Assembly (NCBI GenBank): GCA_002427535.1 | Contig: DIRK01000045.1 | Location: 10,884 to 17,281, forward strand | Length of the DNA: 6,398 nucleotides | From: Mageeibacillus sp. UBA5438 | GTDB taxonomy: Bacteria > Bacillota > Clostridia > Saccharofermentanales > DTU023 | Direction: 5' to 3' | Shown: in pieces, positions 1-6,299 of the stretch | How the letters are laid out: each line of letters opens with the position of its first letter | Numbering within the stretch: position 1 is the first letter of the stretch | Notes under the pieces: generated by a model | What the model was told of the DNA's origin: nothing | The model's input: only the letters and a program-made list of their open reading frames with translations | Databases searched by the model: none | Translations under genes and position numbers: made by a program

Positions 1-65
1 GCGAATAGCCACCCTGATTACTTGGCGATGTCGTTCGAAATAGCGCGCCAATCCTGTCTTGATGA
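1..65. other. Left edge beyond the terminator, no gene assignable
   Basis: These bases lie beyond the cluster terminator. One plus-strand frame is open from the edge to a stop at 142-144, but it runs through the terminator stem. A second plus frame stops at 41-43. Either could be the tail of a gene entering from outside, but the piece is too short to identify. A 6-bp inverted repeat (22-27 with 46-51) is probably chance. I see no tRNA or other RNA gene. Confidence 0.3.
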
Positions 66-109
66 CCAAACCAAAAAAGAGGATCCAGCGATCCCCTTTT
101 TTGGTTTGG
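66..109 (-). terminator. Intrinsic terminator at the end of the cluster
   Basis: Arms 109-90 and 85-66 form a 20-bp stem with a four-base loop. On the minus strand the GC-rich core GGGGATC/GATCCTC is flanked by six A before and six T after, the usual form of a Rho-independent terminator. The one non-Watson-Crick position (95 with 80) is a G-U pair in minus-strand RNA but an A-C mismatch in plus-strand RNA, so the element suits minus-strand transcription best. It could also stop weak transcription from the left. Confidence 0.9.
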
Positions 110-122
110 CTCGTTATTTCCC

Positions 123-776
123 CTACAGTTTTCCTCTTTTGTAAAGAATGCGGGACAGGACAATCGCAAGCACGGCCCCGACGGGTACCAAGAGACTTAC
201 GGCGCTTGCCAAGCCCGGCTGCACAATGAAGAGGATCAGCATGAAGACCATGGGTCCGACGGCGATTTTCCAGTTTCTTGAGACAAAGACAACGGCCAGT
301 CCGCCAAAGAGAGCGGGCAGGATGTTGGCAAATGCCGGTGCGAGTAATGGTGACTCCAAGATGGGCGCAAGCGTGCTCAAGAGCAACATGCCGAGGAACA
401 AGATAATCGTGGTGACAATCGAGGAGATCCCGATGGACAGGGTGGAGATGGCCTCTCCTTCCGGTGTGCCGGGTTCTACTTTTGCGACCTTCATGGCGTT
501 GATCGCGCAGGGAGCCTTGAGGTTCGTGATATTGCCTGTGACAAAGCTCAGGTACGATCCTCCGGCGCCCAGCATGGGCCCGTAGGTAAAGGCTTCAATG
601 ACACCGACGGTGTAGAAGATGGGTACGACGCCTAAAAGGCCCTTTCCGAGCGCGTCAAGGTACGGCCAGGCGTTGAAATAGAGGCTTAAAAGCAAGGGAT
701 AGGCTGTGAACATGATAAAGGCTAAAATGCCTGAGATGCGTCCCCAGCGGTGGATCTTTTTTTCGTACTGACTCAT
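123..776 (-). CDS. Partner membrane protein of DUF5058, function unknown
   Basis: This 217-residue polytopic membrane protein belongs, as far as I recognise it, to the family that usually sits beside DUF5058 genes. Database entries sometimes label it a small-conductance mechanosensitive channel, but I see no MscS-type feature to support that name. Predicted membrane segments lie near 13-34, 46-66, 110-135, 149-166, 170-187 and 191-211, with a basic C terminus. The most distinctive part is the Gly/Pro/Asn-rich stretch GPMLGAGGSYLSFVTGN (66-82) running into ITNLKAPCAIN (83-93), a plausible substrate or ion path. This block corresponds in place and partly in sequence to residues 73-99 of the DUF5058 protein. 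The ATG is part of an ATGA overlap with the upstream gene. A strong terminator follows 13 bases after the TAG stop, so this is the last gene of the transcript. Confidence 0.75.
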   Translation of the reverse strand: MSQYEKKIHRWGRISGILAFIMFTAYPLLLSLYFNAWPYLDALGKGLLGVVPIFYTVGVIEAFTYGPMLGAGGSYLSFVTGNITNLKAPCAINAMKVAKVEPGTPEGEAISTLSIGISSIVTTIILFLGMLLLSTLAPILESPLLAPAFANILPALFGGLAVVFVSRNWKIAVGPMVFMLILFIVQPGLASAVSLLVPVGAVLAIVLSRILYKRGKL

Positions 777-1501
777 CTTGAACCTCCGATCCAAGCGGTG
801 AGTGGAATGGAGAAGATCATGGCACCGAGCATACTGAATGGCATCGCGTAGTTTTCAAGCCAGACGATGTTTTTCTTTTTCACAAGATACCCAAAGACGA
901 GCATCAGGAGGGAGGAAAAGGCCATGACAAATACGGGAATCCAGCCCGGTAGTCCTAAGCGGATCTCTGAGAAGATCATGCCAAGGAAGGCGGAGACCAT
1001 GCCGATGAAAAGGGAGTCCATAAAGATTTTGCCCCATTTTTCGTCTTTTGATTTGAGGCTCATCAGACCTTTTTCAATTTTGGGCAAGAATAAGGTGATG
1101 ATGGCAAGCCCTGAAAAGCTTCCGATAGTCATGACCCAGGCGATCGTTGAGTAGGCGCGGGCGTCTGTCAACGCGTCGGTCAAAGAAATGCCCAAAGCCG
1201 TTGCCGCGGAGGTGGCCGCGGGCAGTTCATAGGTGAGGGCTCCGACGACACTGAGGCGCAACCAGGGCAGTGGTAGTCCTAAGAACTTCGACAGTGTGAT
1301 GATGCCGATGATGATGGCGATCGCAGGGGCGATGGAAAATACGGCGGATCCTCTTACAATCGAAGCCAAGAGCGATTTTGACATTCCAAGTTCGCGCGCT
1401 CTTTTCCAGGCTTTTACGGTAAAGAAAATGGATTGTCCCAGTACGAACAGAATGACGAGCGCCGCCAATCCGAACAACATGGGATGGTTGACATGAAACA
1501 T
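773..1501 (-). CDS. DUF5058-family integral membrane protein, function unknown
   Basis: I recognise this 242-residue protein as DUF5058 from the segment FLGLPLPWLRLSVVGALTYE (73-92) and the following LPAATSAATALGI (93-105). The family is common in Clostridia and has no established function. Predicted membrane segments lie near 10-29, 52-72, 117-139, 158-178, 186-207 and 217-238. Between the second and third is a Pro/Ala/Thr-rich, weakly hydrophobic stretch (about 82-105) that could be a re-entrant or amphipathic helix lining a pathway. Charged loops lie at 30-43 and 141-157. There is no signal peptide, enzyme motif or nucleotide-binding motif. The TGA stop overlaps the ATG of the next gene by ATGA, so the two products are probably made in equal amounts and may form a complex. 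The position after a nucleoside-type importer suggests a transport-related role; that is inference only. Confidence 0.85.
   Translation of the reverse strand: MFHVNHPMLFGLAALVILFVLGQSIFFTVKAWKRARELGMSKSLLASIVRGSAVFSIAPAIAIIIGIITLSKFLGLPLPWLRLSVVGALTYELPAATSAATALGISLTDALTDARAYSTIAWVMTIGSFSGLAIITLFLPKIEKGLMSLKSKDEKWGKIFMDSLFIGMVSAFLGMIFSEIRLGLPGWIPVFVMAFSSLLMLVFGYLVKKKNIVWLENYAMPFSMLGAMIFSIPLTAWIGGSR
783..787 (-). promoter_or_regulatory. Ribosome binding site that fixes the start of the last gene
   Basis: GGAGG lies within the end of the DUF5058 gene, six bases before the ATG at 776. It favours that ATG over an in-frame TTG at 794, which would place the start upstream of this site. Confidence 0.8.
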
Positions 1502-1506
1502 GGACA

Positions 1507-1512
1507 CCTCTT
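1507..1512 (-). promoter_or_regulatory. Ribosome binding site that fixes the DUF5058 gene start
   Basis: AAGAGG lies five bases before the ATG at 1501. A GTG two codons upstream (1507-1505) is in frame but overlaps this Shine-Dalgarno sequence and has none of its own, so I place the start at the ATG. Confidence 0.75.
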
Positions 1513-1521
1513 CTTTCTAAT

Positions 1522-1553
1522 CGAAAAGGGACAACCTTCGCTGTCCCTTTTCG
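1522..1553 (-). terminator. Intercistronic hairpin between the ABC importer and the DUF5058 pair
   Basis: A perfect 12-bp inverted repeat (arms 1553-1542 and 1533-1522) encloses an eight-base loop. On the minus strand the core GGGACA/TGTCCC is preceded by four A and followed by four T, after which CGATTAG breaks the run. It is nearly symmetric, so it could act in both directions. It starts 16 bases after the ATPase stop and ends nine bases before the Shine-Dalgarno of the next gene. The short T run suggests partial termination with read-through, since I see no separate promoter for the two downstream genes. An RNA-processing or stabilising role is the alternative. Confidence 0.65.
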
Positions 1554-1569
1554 TCTTCTCGCTTTGTTA

Positions 1570-3102
1570 TCAGGCGATATCTTCTTCGACCTCTCCTTCG
1601 ATGCCCGCCATCAGGAGTCCAAGCCCGCTGCGGGTGCATGCGCATTGATCAAGGCAGGCGAGGATGCGCCCTCCGTAGATGACAAGAACCCGATCCGGGA
1701 TTTCCAATATTTCATCGAGTTCTGTGGATACCATGAGGACAGCGGCTCCCTTATCCCGCGCTTCGACGATTTGCGACTGGATGTATTTGGTCGCTCCTAT
1801 ATCGAGTCCGCGTGAGGGGTGGACGGCGACTAAGAGGCTGACGTCGCGCGACAGTTCGCGCCCGACAACCAGTTTTTGCTGGTTGCCGCCTGAGAGGTTA
1901 CCCGCTTTTTCCATAACGCCGGGTGTTTTGACCGAGAATTTCTTGATCAAGTCACGGCTGTGTTGGTCAATCCATTTCCAGTGGAGGAAGCCATGGGTTG
2001 AATAGGGTTCCTTGTGGCTGTCGACCATGGAGACGTTCTCGCGCAGGTTCATCGCGCCGACCATGCCCATTTTCTGCCGGTCTTCGGGGATATGCCCGAT
2101 GCCTTCATTCAAGATTTGTCGCGCAGTCTCCCCGGTCACGTCTTTGCCCATCAGTTCGATCTTCCCTGACGTGATGGGTAAGAGCCCCGTGATGCATTTC
2201 ACAAGTTCAGACTGGCCGTTACCGTCAACGCCGCAGATACCGACGATTTCGCCTGAGCGCACGTTGAAGTTCACGTCTTTTAGTACGTGGACGCCTTTTT
2301 CATTTGTGTAGTTTAGGTCTTCGACGTTTAAGACGACCTCTCCCGGATTTGAGAGTGTTTTTGCGGTCACAAGTTCCACATCGCGGCCCACCATGAGGTG
2401 CGCGAGTTCGTTTAGGTTCTTGATGCTTTTGACTTCAAGGCCCGCGGCTGCAACCTTGCCTTGGCGCAGGATTGTGCAGCGATCACAGATGGCCATGATT
2501 TCAGGCAGTTTGTGGCTGATGAAAATCACGGTTTTGCCTTCTGCGATGAGCTGACGGATAACGTCGAACAGTCCTTCGACCTCTTGGGGGGTTAAAACGG
2601 CGGTCGGTTCATCTAAGATGAGTGTGTCGACGTCGCGGTAGAGTGCTTTCAAGATCTCGAGGCGCTGCTGCTGACCGACGGACATTTTCCCGACTTTTTC
2701 CCAAGGGTCGATGTTCATGTGATAGCGTTCGGCCATTTCAGAGAAGCGTTTGGCGGCGCCTTTTAGGTCCAACACTTCTTTGTTACCGCCGTAACCGAGT
2801 ACGACGTTTTCGATGGCGCTGTGGGCCGGGATGAGCATGAAGTGCTGGTGCACCATGCCGATGCCCAGATCGATGGCGTCGCGCGGTGAACGGATGTTGA
2901 TCAGTTCGTCTTTGTAGTAGATGTCGCCTGATGTCTGTTCGTAAAGGCCAAACAGGATGTTCATCAGGGTGGATTTACCGGCGCCGTTTTCGCCTAAGAG
3001 CGCATGCACTTCGCCTTGTTCGACGGCAAAGGATACGTCATCGTTGGCGACGACAGGTCCGAATCGTTTTGTAATATGTTTCATTTCAAGAATGGTTGCC
3101 AT
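1570..3102 (-). CDS. ABC importer ATPase with two nucleotide-binding domains (NupO/YufO-like)
   Basis: This 510-residue cytoplasmic ATPase powers the importer. The first domain is complete: Walker A GENGAGKST (37-45), Q-loop Gln86 in MVHQHF, signature SVGQQQR (141-147), Walker B LILDEPT with Glu165, and H-loop His197 in FISHKL. The second domain has signature LSGGNQQK (403-410). Its Walker A is degenerate, GVDGNGQSE (291-299) with Gln297 replacing the Lys, and its Walker B region, VAVHPSRGLD (425-434), lacks the Asp-Glu pair. Such one-active, one-degenerate layouts are normal for nucleoside and sugar importers of this class. The PEDRQKMGMV segment (339-348) and the C-terminal LGLLMAG (494-500) are also typical. 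Just before that end is an unusual Cys-containing stretch, ACLDQCACTRSG (482-493). Placing the ATPase after both permeases is uncommon in this family. The TGA stop is followed 16 bases later by a hairpin. Confidence 0.95.
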   Translation of the reverse strand: MATILEMKHITKRFGPVVANDDVSFAVEQGEVHALLGENGAGKSTLMNILFGLYEQTSGDIYYKDELINIRSPRDAIDLGIGMVHQHFMLIPAHSAIENVVLGYGGNKEVLDLKGAAKRFSEMAERYHMNIDPWEKVGKMSVGQQQRLEILKALYRDVDTLILDEPTAVLTPQEVEGLFDVIRQLIAEGKTVIFISHKLPEIMAICDRCTILRQGKVAAAGLEVKSIKNLNELAHLMVGRDVELVTAKTLSNPGEVVLNVEDLNYTNEKGVHVLKDVNFNVRSGEIVGICGVDGNGQSELVKCITGLLPITSGKIELMGKDVTGETARQILNEGIGHIPEDRQKMGMVGAMNLRENVSMVDSHKEPYSTHGFLHWKWIDQHSRDLIKKFSVKTPGVMEKAGNLSGGNQQKLVVGRELSRDVSLLVAVHPSRGLDIGATKYIQSQIVEARDKGAAVLMVSTELDEILEIPDRVLVIYGGRILACLDQCACTRSGLGLLMAGIEGEVEEDIA

Positions 3103-3108
3103 GGATGA

Positions 3109-3114
3109 CCTCCT
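3109..3114 (-). promoter_or_regulatory. Ribosome binding site that fixes the ATPase start
   Basis: A consensus AGGAGG sits six bases before the ATG at 3102 and overlaps the stop codon of the upstream permease gene. The reading frame is open further upstream, to 3186, but that extension lies inside the permease gene and has no family resemblance. The start at 3102 is therefore preferred. Confidence 0.9.
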
Positions 3115-4030
3115 ATTCCTTGATGTAGGGTATCGCGCTGCCGGCCGGTTTGTTGGATTTACGGCTGACGAAGCAAAGCGACACAATCGTGATAATGTAA
3201 GGGATCATCAGGGGGAACTGTGAGGGGAAGCCGGTCGCGAGCGCCTGGAGGCGATACATGAGCGCGTTACTTGCGCCAAATACGAGTGAGGCAAGCATGA
3301 CGCCGACCGGGGTGTAGTTACCAAAGACAACCGCTGCCAACGCGATGAAGCCGCCGCCGGCGACCATGCCCTCGGTAAAGAAGCTCAGCTGTCCCATGGA
3401 GATGAATGCGCCCGCAAAACCGGCCATCACGCCGCTATAGAGGATTGCCAAAAAGCGTGTCCCGGTGACACGGATTCCGACGGTGTCGCAGGCTTTGGGG
3501 TTCTCGCCGACTGATCGGACGATGAGTCCTGTGTTCGAACGGAACATCATGAATTGCGCGATAGGCACGAGCAAGAACGCGATATAGATCGGGATCTGAT
3601 GCCTGAAGAGCATTTCACCGAAAAGGGGTATCCTCGACAACAAAGGAATGGGTGTGGTGCGGAAGGTATCGATTTTCGGGGGGCTTGTGTTGGCTCCGAA
3701 GATGGCTCGGTTCACAGTGATCGTGAGGCCCGACGCTAAGAGATTCAAGCCTGTTCCGATGACCGTCTGGTCCGCTTTCACGACGACGGTGAAGAACGCG
3801 AATACGGCGGCGAACAGCACGGTCACGGCGATGGCGATCAGAGTGCCGAGCCAGACGTTTCCTGTATAAAGTGAACCCATGACGCCTGTTAGGGCTCCGA
3901 TGAGCATCAGTCCTTCTGTTCCGATATTGACGATGCCTGCGCGTTCACTAAAGACGAGGCCGAGACCGGCAATTAAAGTGGGTGTCGCAAGCCTGATCGC
4001 TGTCTGAAAGAAATTGGCAATCTCGTTCAT
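3113..4030 (-). CDS. ABC importer permease subunit, BPD_transp_2 family (NupQ-like, shorter of the pair)
   Basis: This 305-residue membrane protein is the second channel subunit and presumably a heterodimer partner of the 376-residue permease. It begins almost directly with membrane helices and lacks the long N-terminal segment of its partner, as usual for the shorter member. The signature GIVNIGTEGLMLIGA (32-46) mirrors the one in the partner. The cytoplasmic loop TGLIVRSVGENPKACDTVGI (167-186) is the expected coupling loop to the ATPase. The segment GGGFIALAAVVFGNYTPVG (225-243) and the PYIKE C terminus are also typical. The start is the ATG of an ATGA overlap with the upstream gene, with AGGTGA (4042-4037) six bases ahead. 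The TAG stop (3115-3113) lies partly within the Shine-Dalgarno sequence of the ATPase gene, so translation of the two is probably coupled. Confidence 0.92.
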   Translation of the reverse strand: MNEIANFFQTAIRLATPTLIAGLGLVFSERAGIVNIGTEGLMLIGALTGVMGSLYTGNVWLGTLIAIAVTVLFAAVFAFFTVVVKADQTVIGTGLNLLASGLTITVNRAIFGANTSPPKIDTFRTTPIPLLSRIPLFGEMLFRHQIPIYIAFLLVPIAQFMMFRSNTGLIVRSVGENPKACDTVGIRVTGTRFLAILYSGVMAGFAGAFISMGQLSFFTEGMVAGGGFIALAAVVFGNYTPVGVMLASLVFGASNALMYRLQALATGFPSQFPLMIPYIITIVSLCFVSRKSNKPAGSAIPYIKE

Positions 4031-5157
4031 GCGCTTTCACCTGCTTTCTCTTCTGTTTCGACCCTATCGACTTCTTCGTGCGTATCGATAGAAATATGTT
4101 TGCGTTTGCGTTTGAATTGGAACATCTGGCGACCCGCGATGAACAAGATGATGAGCGCCTGGATGACGACAGCCACATAGGAGTTGACGTCGCGTGTCAA
4201 CACTTCCATTTTCAATGAACCGGCAGAAAGACCGCCGAAGAGTATTCCTGAGAAAATGATGCCGATGGGGTTCAGGTTACCCAATAGGGCTACGGCGATT
4301 CCCGTAAATCCGTAAGGCACCGAAAATGAGGTGATCATGAGGCGGCGCTGCACCGCGATAATCTCGATGCACCCCCCCAAACCTGCAAGTCCTCCTGCGA
4401 GGAACAGGGAGAGCAAGGTTGAGCGCGCGACGCTCATGCCTGCGTATTCACCTGCTGACGGGTTGAGGCCGACAACGCGCATACGGAATCCGCTCGTCGT
4501 CTTCCAAAGGTAGAAGTAGTATAAGAACACACAAAGGAGCGCTAGGAGCAATCCCGTGTGTACGTTCAGTCCCGGTATGAAGCCCTCAAGTCGCGCGGTC
4601 TTGGCGACCGAGGCTGACTGTGGGTAGTAAGGCGGCAGTTGTTCGAGCATGGGACCTGTGACAAAATATGCGACCAAGAGCCTTGCGATATAGTTCAGCA
4701 TGATCGTAATGATGAGTTCGGATGCGCCGAATTTTACCTTTAATACGCCTGTGATGAGACCGAACAGCGCGCCGCCGACAAAGCCGGCGATGAGTGTTAA
4801 GGGGAGGTGGATCGCCATAGGTAAATTCGGGATACCGACGCCCACCGCGGTTGCGCATAGGGCGCCGATCATAAACTGACCTTCTGCGCCTAGGTTGATG
4901 ATACCGCTGCGTTTCGCGATCGCGAAAGATAAAGCGGTAAAGAGTAAGGGGACGGCCTTGATTAAAGTCGCGTCAAACGCTTTGAGCGTTCCGAATCCGC
5001 CGGATATCATGTGACCGTACGCAACAAATGGATTCGTGTTACTTGTCAGTAATATGACAAGGCTTCCGACAAGAAGCGAGGCGATGATGGCCATCAAGGG
5101 GTAATAAAGCGATTGCAGTATTGCCTGCGCTCGCTGCCTAAAGGTCATTCCTTCCAT
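4027..5157 (-). CDS. ABC importer permease subunit, BPD_transp_2 family (NupP-like, longer of the pair)
   Basis: This 376-residue polytopic inner-membrane protein should form half of the translocation channel with the permease encoded next. The first membrane segment spans about residues 18-38. The family signature GIINLGAEGQFMIGA is at 85-99. Further hydrophobic segments lie near 117-137, 147-168, 200-217, 247-268, 283-310 and 326-341. The cytoplasmic loop GFRMRVVGLNPSAGEYAG (223-240) is the likely ATPase contact found across this family. After the last helix comes a highly charged tail (about 347-376), first Lys/Arg-rich and then Glu-rich. Length suits the longer member of YufP/NupP-type pairs. 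The start is supported by AAGGAG (5168-5163), five bases before ATG; an in-frame ATG three codons later is spaced less well. Its TGA stop overlaps the ATG of the next gene in an ATGA, which implies translational coupling and matched amounts. The substrate is not readable from this subunit. Confidence 0.92.
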   Translation of the reverse strand: MEGMTFRQRAQAILQSLYYPLMAIIASLLVGSLVILLTSNTNPFVAYGHMISGGFGTLKAFDATLIKAVPLLFTALSFAIAKRSGIINLGAEGQFMIGALCATAVGVGIPNLPMAIHLPLTLIAGFVGGALFGLITGVLKVKFGASELIITIMLNYIARLLVAYFVTGPMLEQLPPYYPQSASVAKTARLEGFIPGLNVHTGLLLALLCVFLYYFYLWKTTSGFRMRVVGLNPSAGEYAGMSVARSTLLSLFLAGGLAGLGGCIEIIAVQRRLMITSFSVPYGFTGIAVALLGNLNPIGIIFSGILFGGLSAGSLKMEVLTRDVNSYVAVVIQALIILFIAGRQMFQFKRKRKHISIDTHEEVDRVETEEKAGESA

Positions 5158-5229
5158 ACTGACTCCTTCGTCATGTCAGATGAGCAATCATGTTTTCTGT
5201 TTTTGACAGAATTTTCCATCATATGAAAC

Positions 5230-5261
5230 CCGGGCGCAAAGCCATTTTACCCTGCGCCCGG
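5230..5261 (-). terminator. GC-rich hairpin after the lipoprotein gene (attenuator or mRNA-stabilising stem)
   Basis: A perfect 9-bp inverted repeat (arms 5261-5253 and 5238-5230, CCGGGCGCA with TGCGCCCGG) encloses a 14-base loop. It lies 34 bases after the lipoprotein stop codon and about 70 bases before the next start. The downstream bases on the minus strand are GTTTC, so the uridine run is weak and full termination is unlikely. In ABC operons such stems commonly leave the binding-protein mRNA in excess over the permease mRNA, by partial termination or by blocking 3' exonucleases. The hairpin is seen directly; the role is inferred. Confidence 0.6.
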
Positions 5262-5295
5262 ACCACATTCAATCAATCACATTAAGTGACTGTGT

Positions 5296-6279
5296 TTAGC
5301 CAAGATCAACCTTGATTTCGCCGGAAGCAAGCTTCTTTTGAATGGCATCGATCTGGTCTTTGATATCCTGCGAAACTTCTTGGTAGTAGTCGCCGACAAA
5401 GACGACACCCTGAGCTGCGCCCATCGGGAGCACTTCCATGGGCATGTCGCCCTCGAGGAAGGACTTGTAGGCCGCTTCATAAGCGATGGAGGTGTCTTTG
5501 ACGATCGCGACGACGGCCGCGTTCGGTGCAACGGTCTCTTGGTTCAGACCGGAGCCGATGGCCATCACGCCTGTTTCTTCCGCAGCTTCCATAACGCCGA
5601 GTGACGCCTGGTTAGCCATAGGGCAGAGCACGTCTACGCCCTGTGCGACAAAGGCTTTACCCAGCTCTTTGGCCGCGCCGACATCGTCCATGCTGCCCGT
5701 GTTCTGGGAAACGATCTTGATGTCAGGATTGACGTATTTGGCGCCTTGCTCGAAGCCTTTGGCTCCGTTAAGGATCGGGGCAATTTCCAAACCGCCGATG
5801 TAGCCAACGGTGCCTGTCTGGGTCAAGAGAGCCGCAAGCGCGCCCATAAGGTAGCCTTGCTCAGCATCTTGGATCGCGAATGAACGAACATTCTCGCCTG
5901 TGACTTGTGAGTTGATCAGGAAGAACTGGATGTCAGGGTATTTTTCTGTGGCCAGTTCAAGTGCCAAATCCTGATAGCTGCTCGATGACATAAAAATGAC
6001 ACCGTAGCCGTCGCCAGCATAGGTGCGAATGGCTTCTGCCGCGTCGGACACAGGGGTATTCTCCGTGTGGCCGATCTGTGCGCCGAGCGCTTCAATCTTC
6101 TTCAGACCTTCGTAAGCAGTTGCGTTCCAGCTCATGTCAGACACTGCGCCTTCCATGATGAGAGCGACCTTTTTCTTGGGATCTTCTTTCTTCGCGCCGC
6201 TATCGCAAGCAGCGATTACGCCAATGGCAAGCACTAAAACCAGTGACAGTGCCAATAGCTTAATCCATGTTTGTTTCAT
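5296..6279 (-). CDS. BMP/PnrA-family substrate-binding lipoprotein of an ABC importer (nucleoside type)
   Basis: This 327-residue protein is the extracytoplasmic receptor that would capture the solute and deliver it to the two permeases encoded downstream. Residues 1-24 form a lipoprotein signal peptide: a Lys-containing start, a hydrophobic core, and lipobox IAAC with Cys25 as the lipidated residue. A short Lys/Asp-rich linker leads into a Bmp-type periplasmic-binding domain (about 37-327). Family landmarks are SDMSWNATAYEGL (47-59), GYLMGALAAL (142-151), the TGTVGYIGG segment (155-163), GAKGFEQGAKYVNPDI (172-187) and IVKD (259-262). Length is typical. The start is fixed by AGGAGG (6290-6285), five bases before the ATG. 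Two ligand-region segments differ from the usual purine-nucleoside proteins: Trp51 stands where Phe is common, and GSGLNQ (242-247) stands where GVDSDQ is common. Family membership is sure. A purine nucleoside is the default ligand, but pyrimidine nucleosides, riboflavin or another solute are possible. Confidence 0.93.
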   Translation of the reverse strand: MKQTWIKLLALSLVLVLAIGVIAACDSGAKKEDPKKKVALIMEGAVSDMSWNATAYEGLKKIEALGAQIGHTENTPVSDAAEAIRTYAGDGYGVIFMSSSSYQDLALELATEKYPDIQFFLINSQVTGENVRSFAIQDAEQGYLMGALAALLTQTGTVGYIGGLEIAPILNGAKGFEQGAKYVNPDIKIVSQNTGSMDDVGAAKELGKAFVAQGVDVLCPMANQASLGVMEAAEETGVMAIGSGLNQETVAPNAAVVAIVKDTSIAYEAAYKSFLEGDMPMEVLPMGAAQGVVFVGDYYQEVSQDIKDQIDAIQKKLASGEIKVDLG

Positions 6280-6299
6280 GTTTTCCTCCTACAAAATTC

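Noticed and set aside
22..51. Possible tRNA fragment because of GTTCGAA near the left edge
   Set aside because: The flanking bases do not pair into a T arm and no acceptor stem or anticodon arm is present.
148..585. Plus-strand open frames, including this 145-codon one and several opposite the importer genes
   Set aside because: All lie antisense to clear family genes, show no recognisable domain and are low-complexity shadows of the minus-strand coding.
3103..3186. N-terminal extension of the ATPase to 3186
   Set aside because: It overlaps the permease gene, has no Shine-Dalgarno sequence, and the added residues have no family resemblance; AGGAGG at 3114-3109 points to 3102.
5145..5222. 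Small minus-strand open frame of about 25 codons ahead of the long permease
   Set aside because: It has no ribosome binding site and runs through the Shine-Dalgarno sequence of the permease in another frame; likely chance.
5277..5289. Palindrome-like TCAC-N5-GTGA just after the lipoprotein stop
   Set aside because: Four-base arms with AT-rich centre are expected by chance, and its position after a gene does not suit an operator; it resembles a CRP site only loosely.
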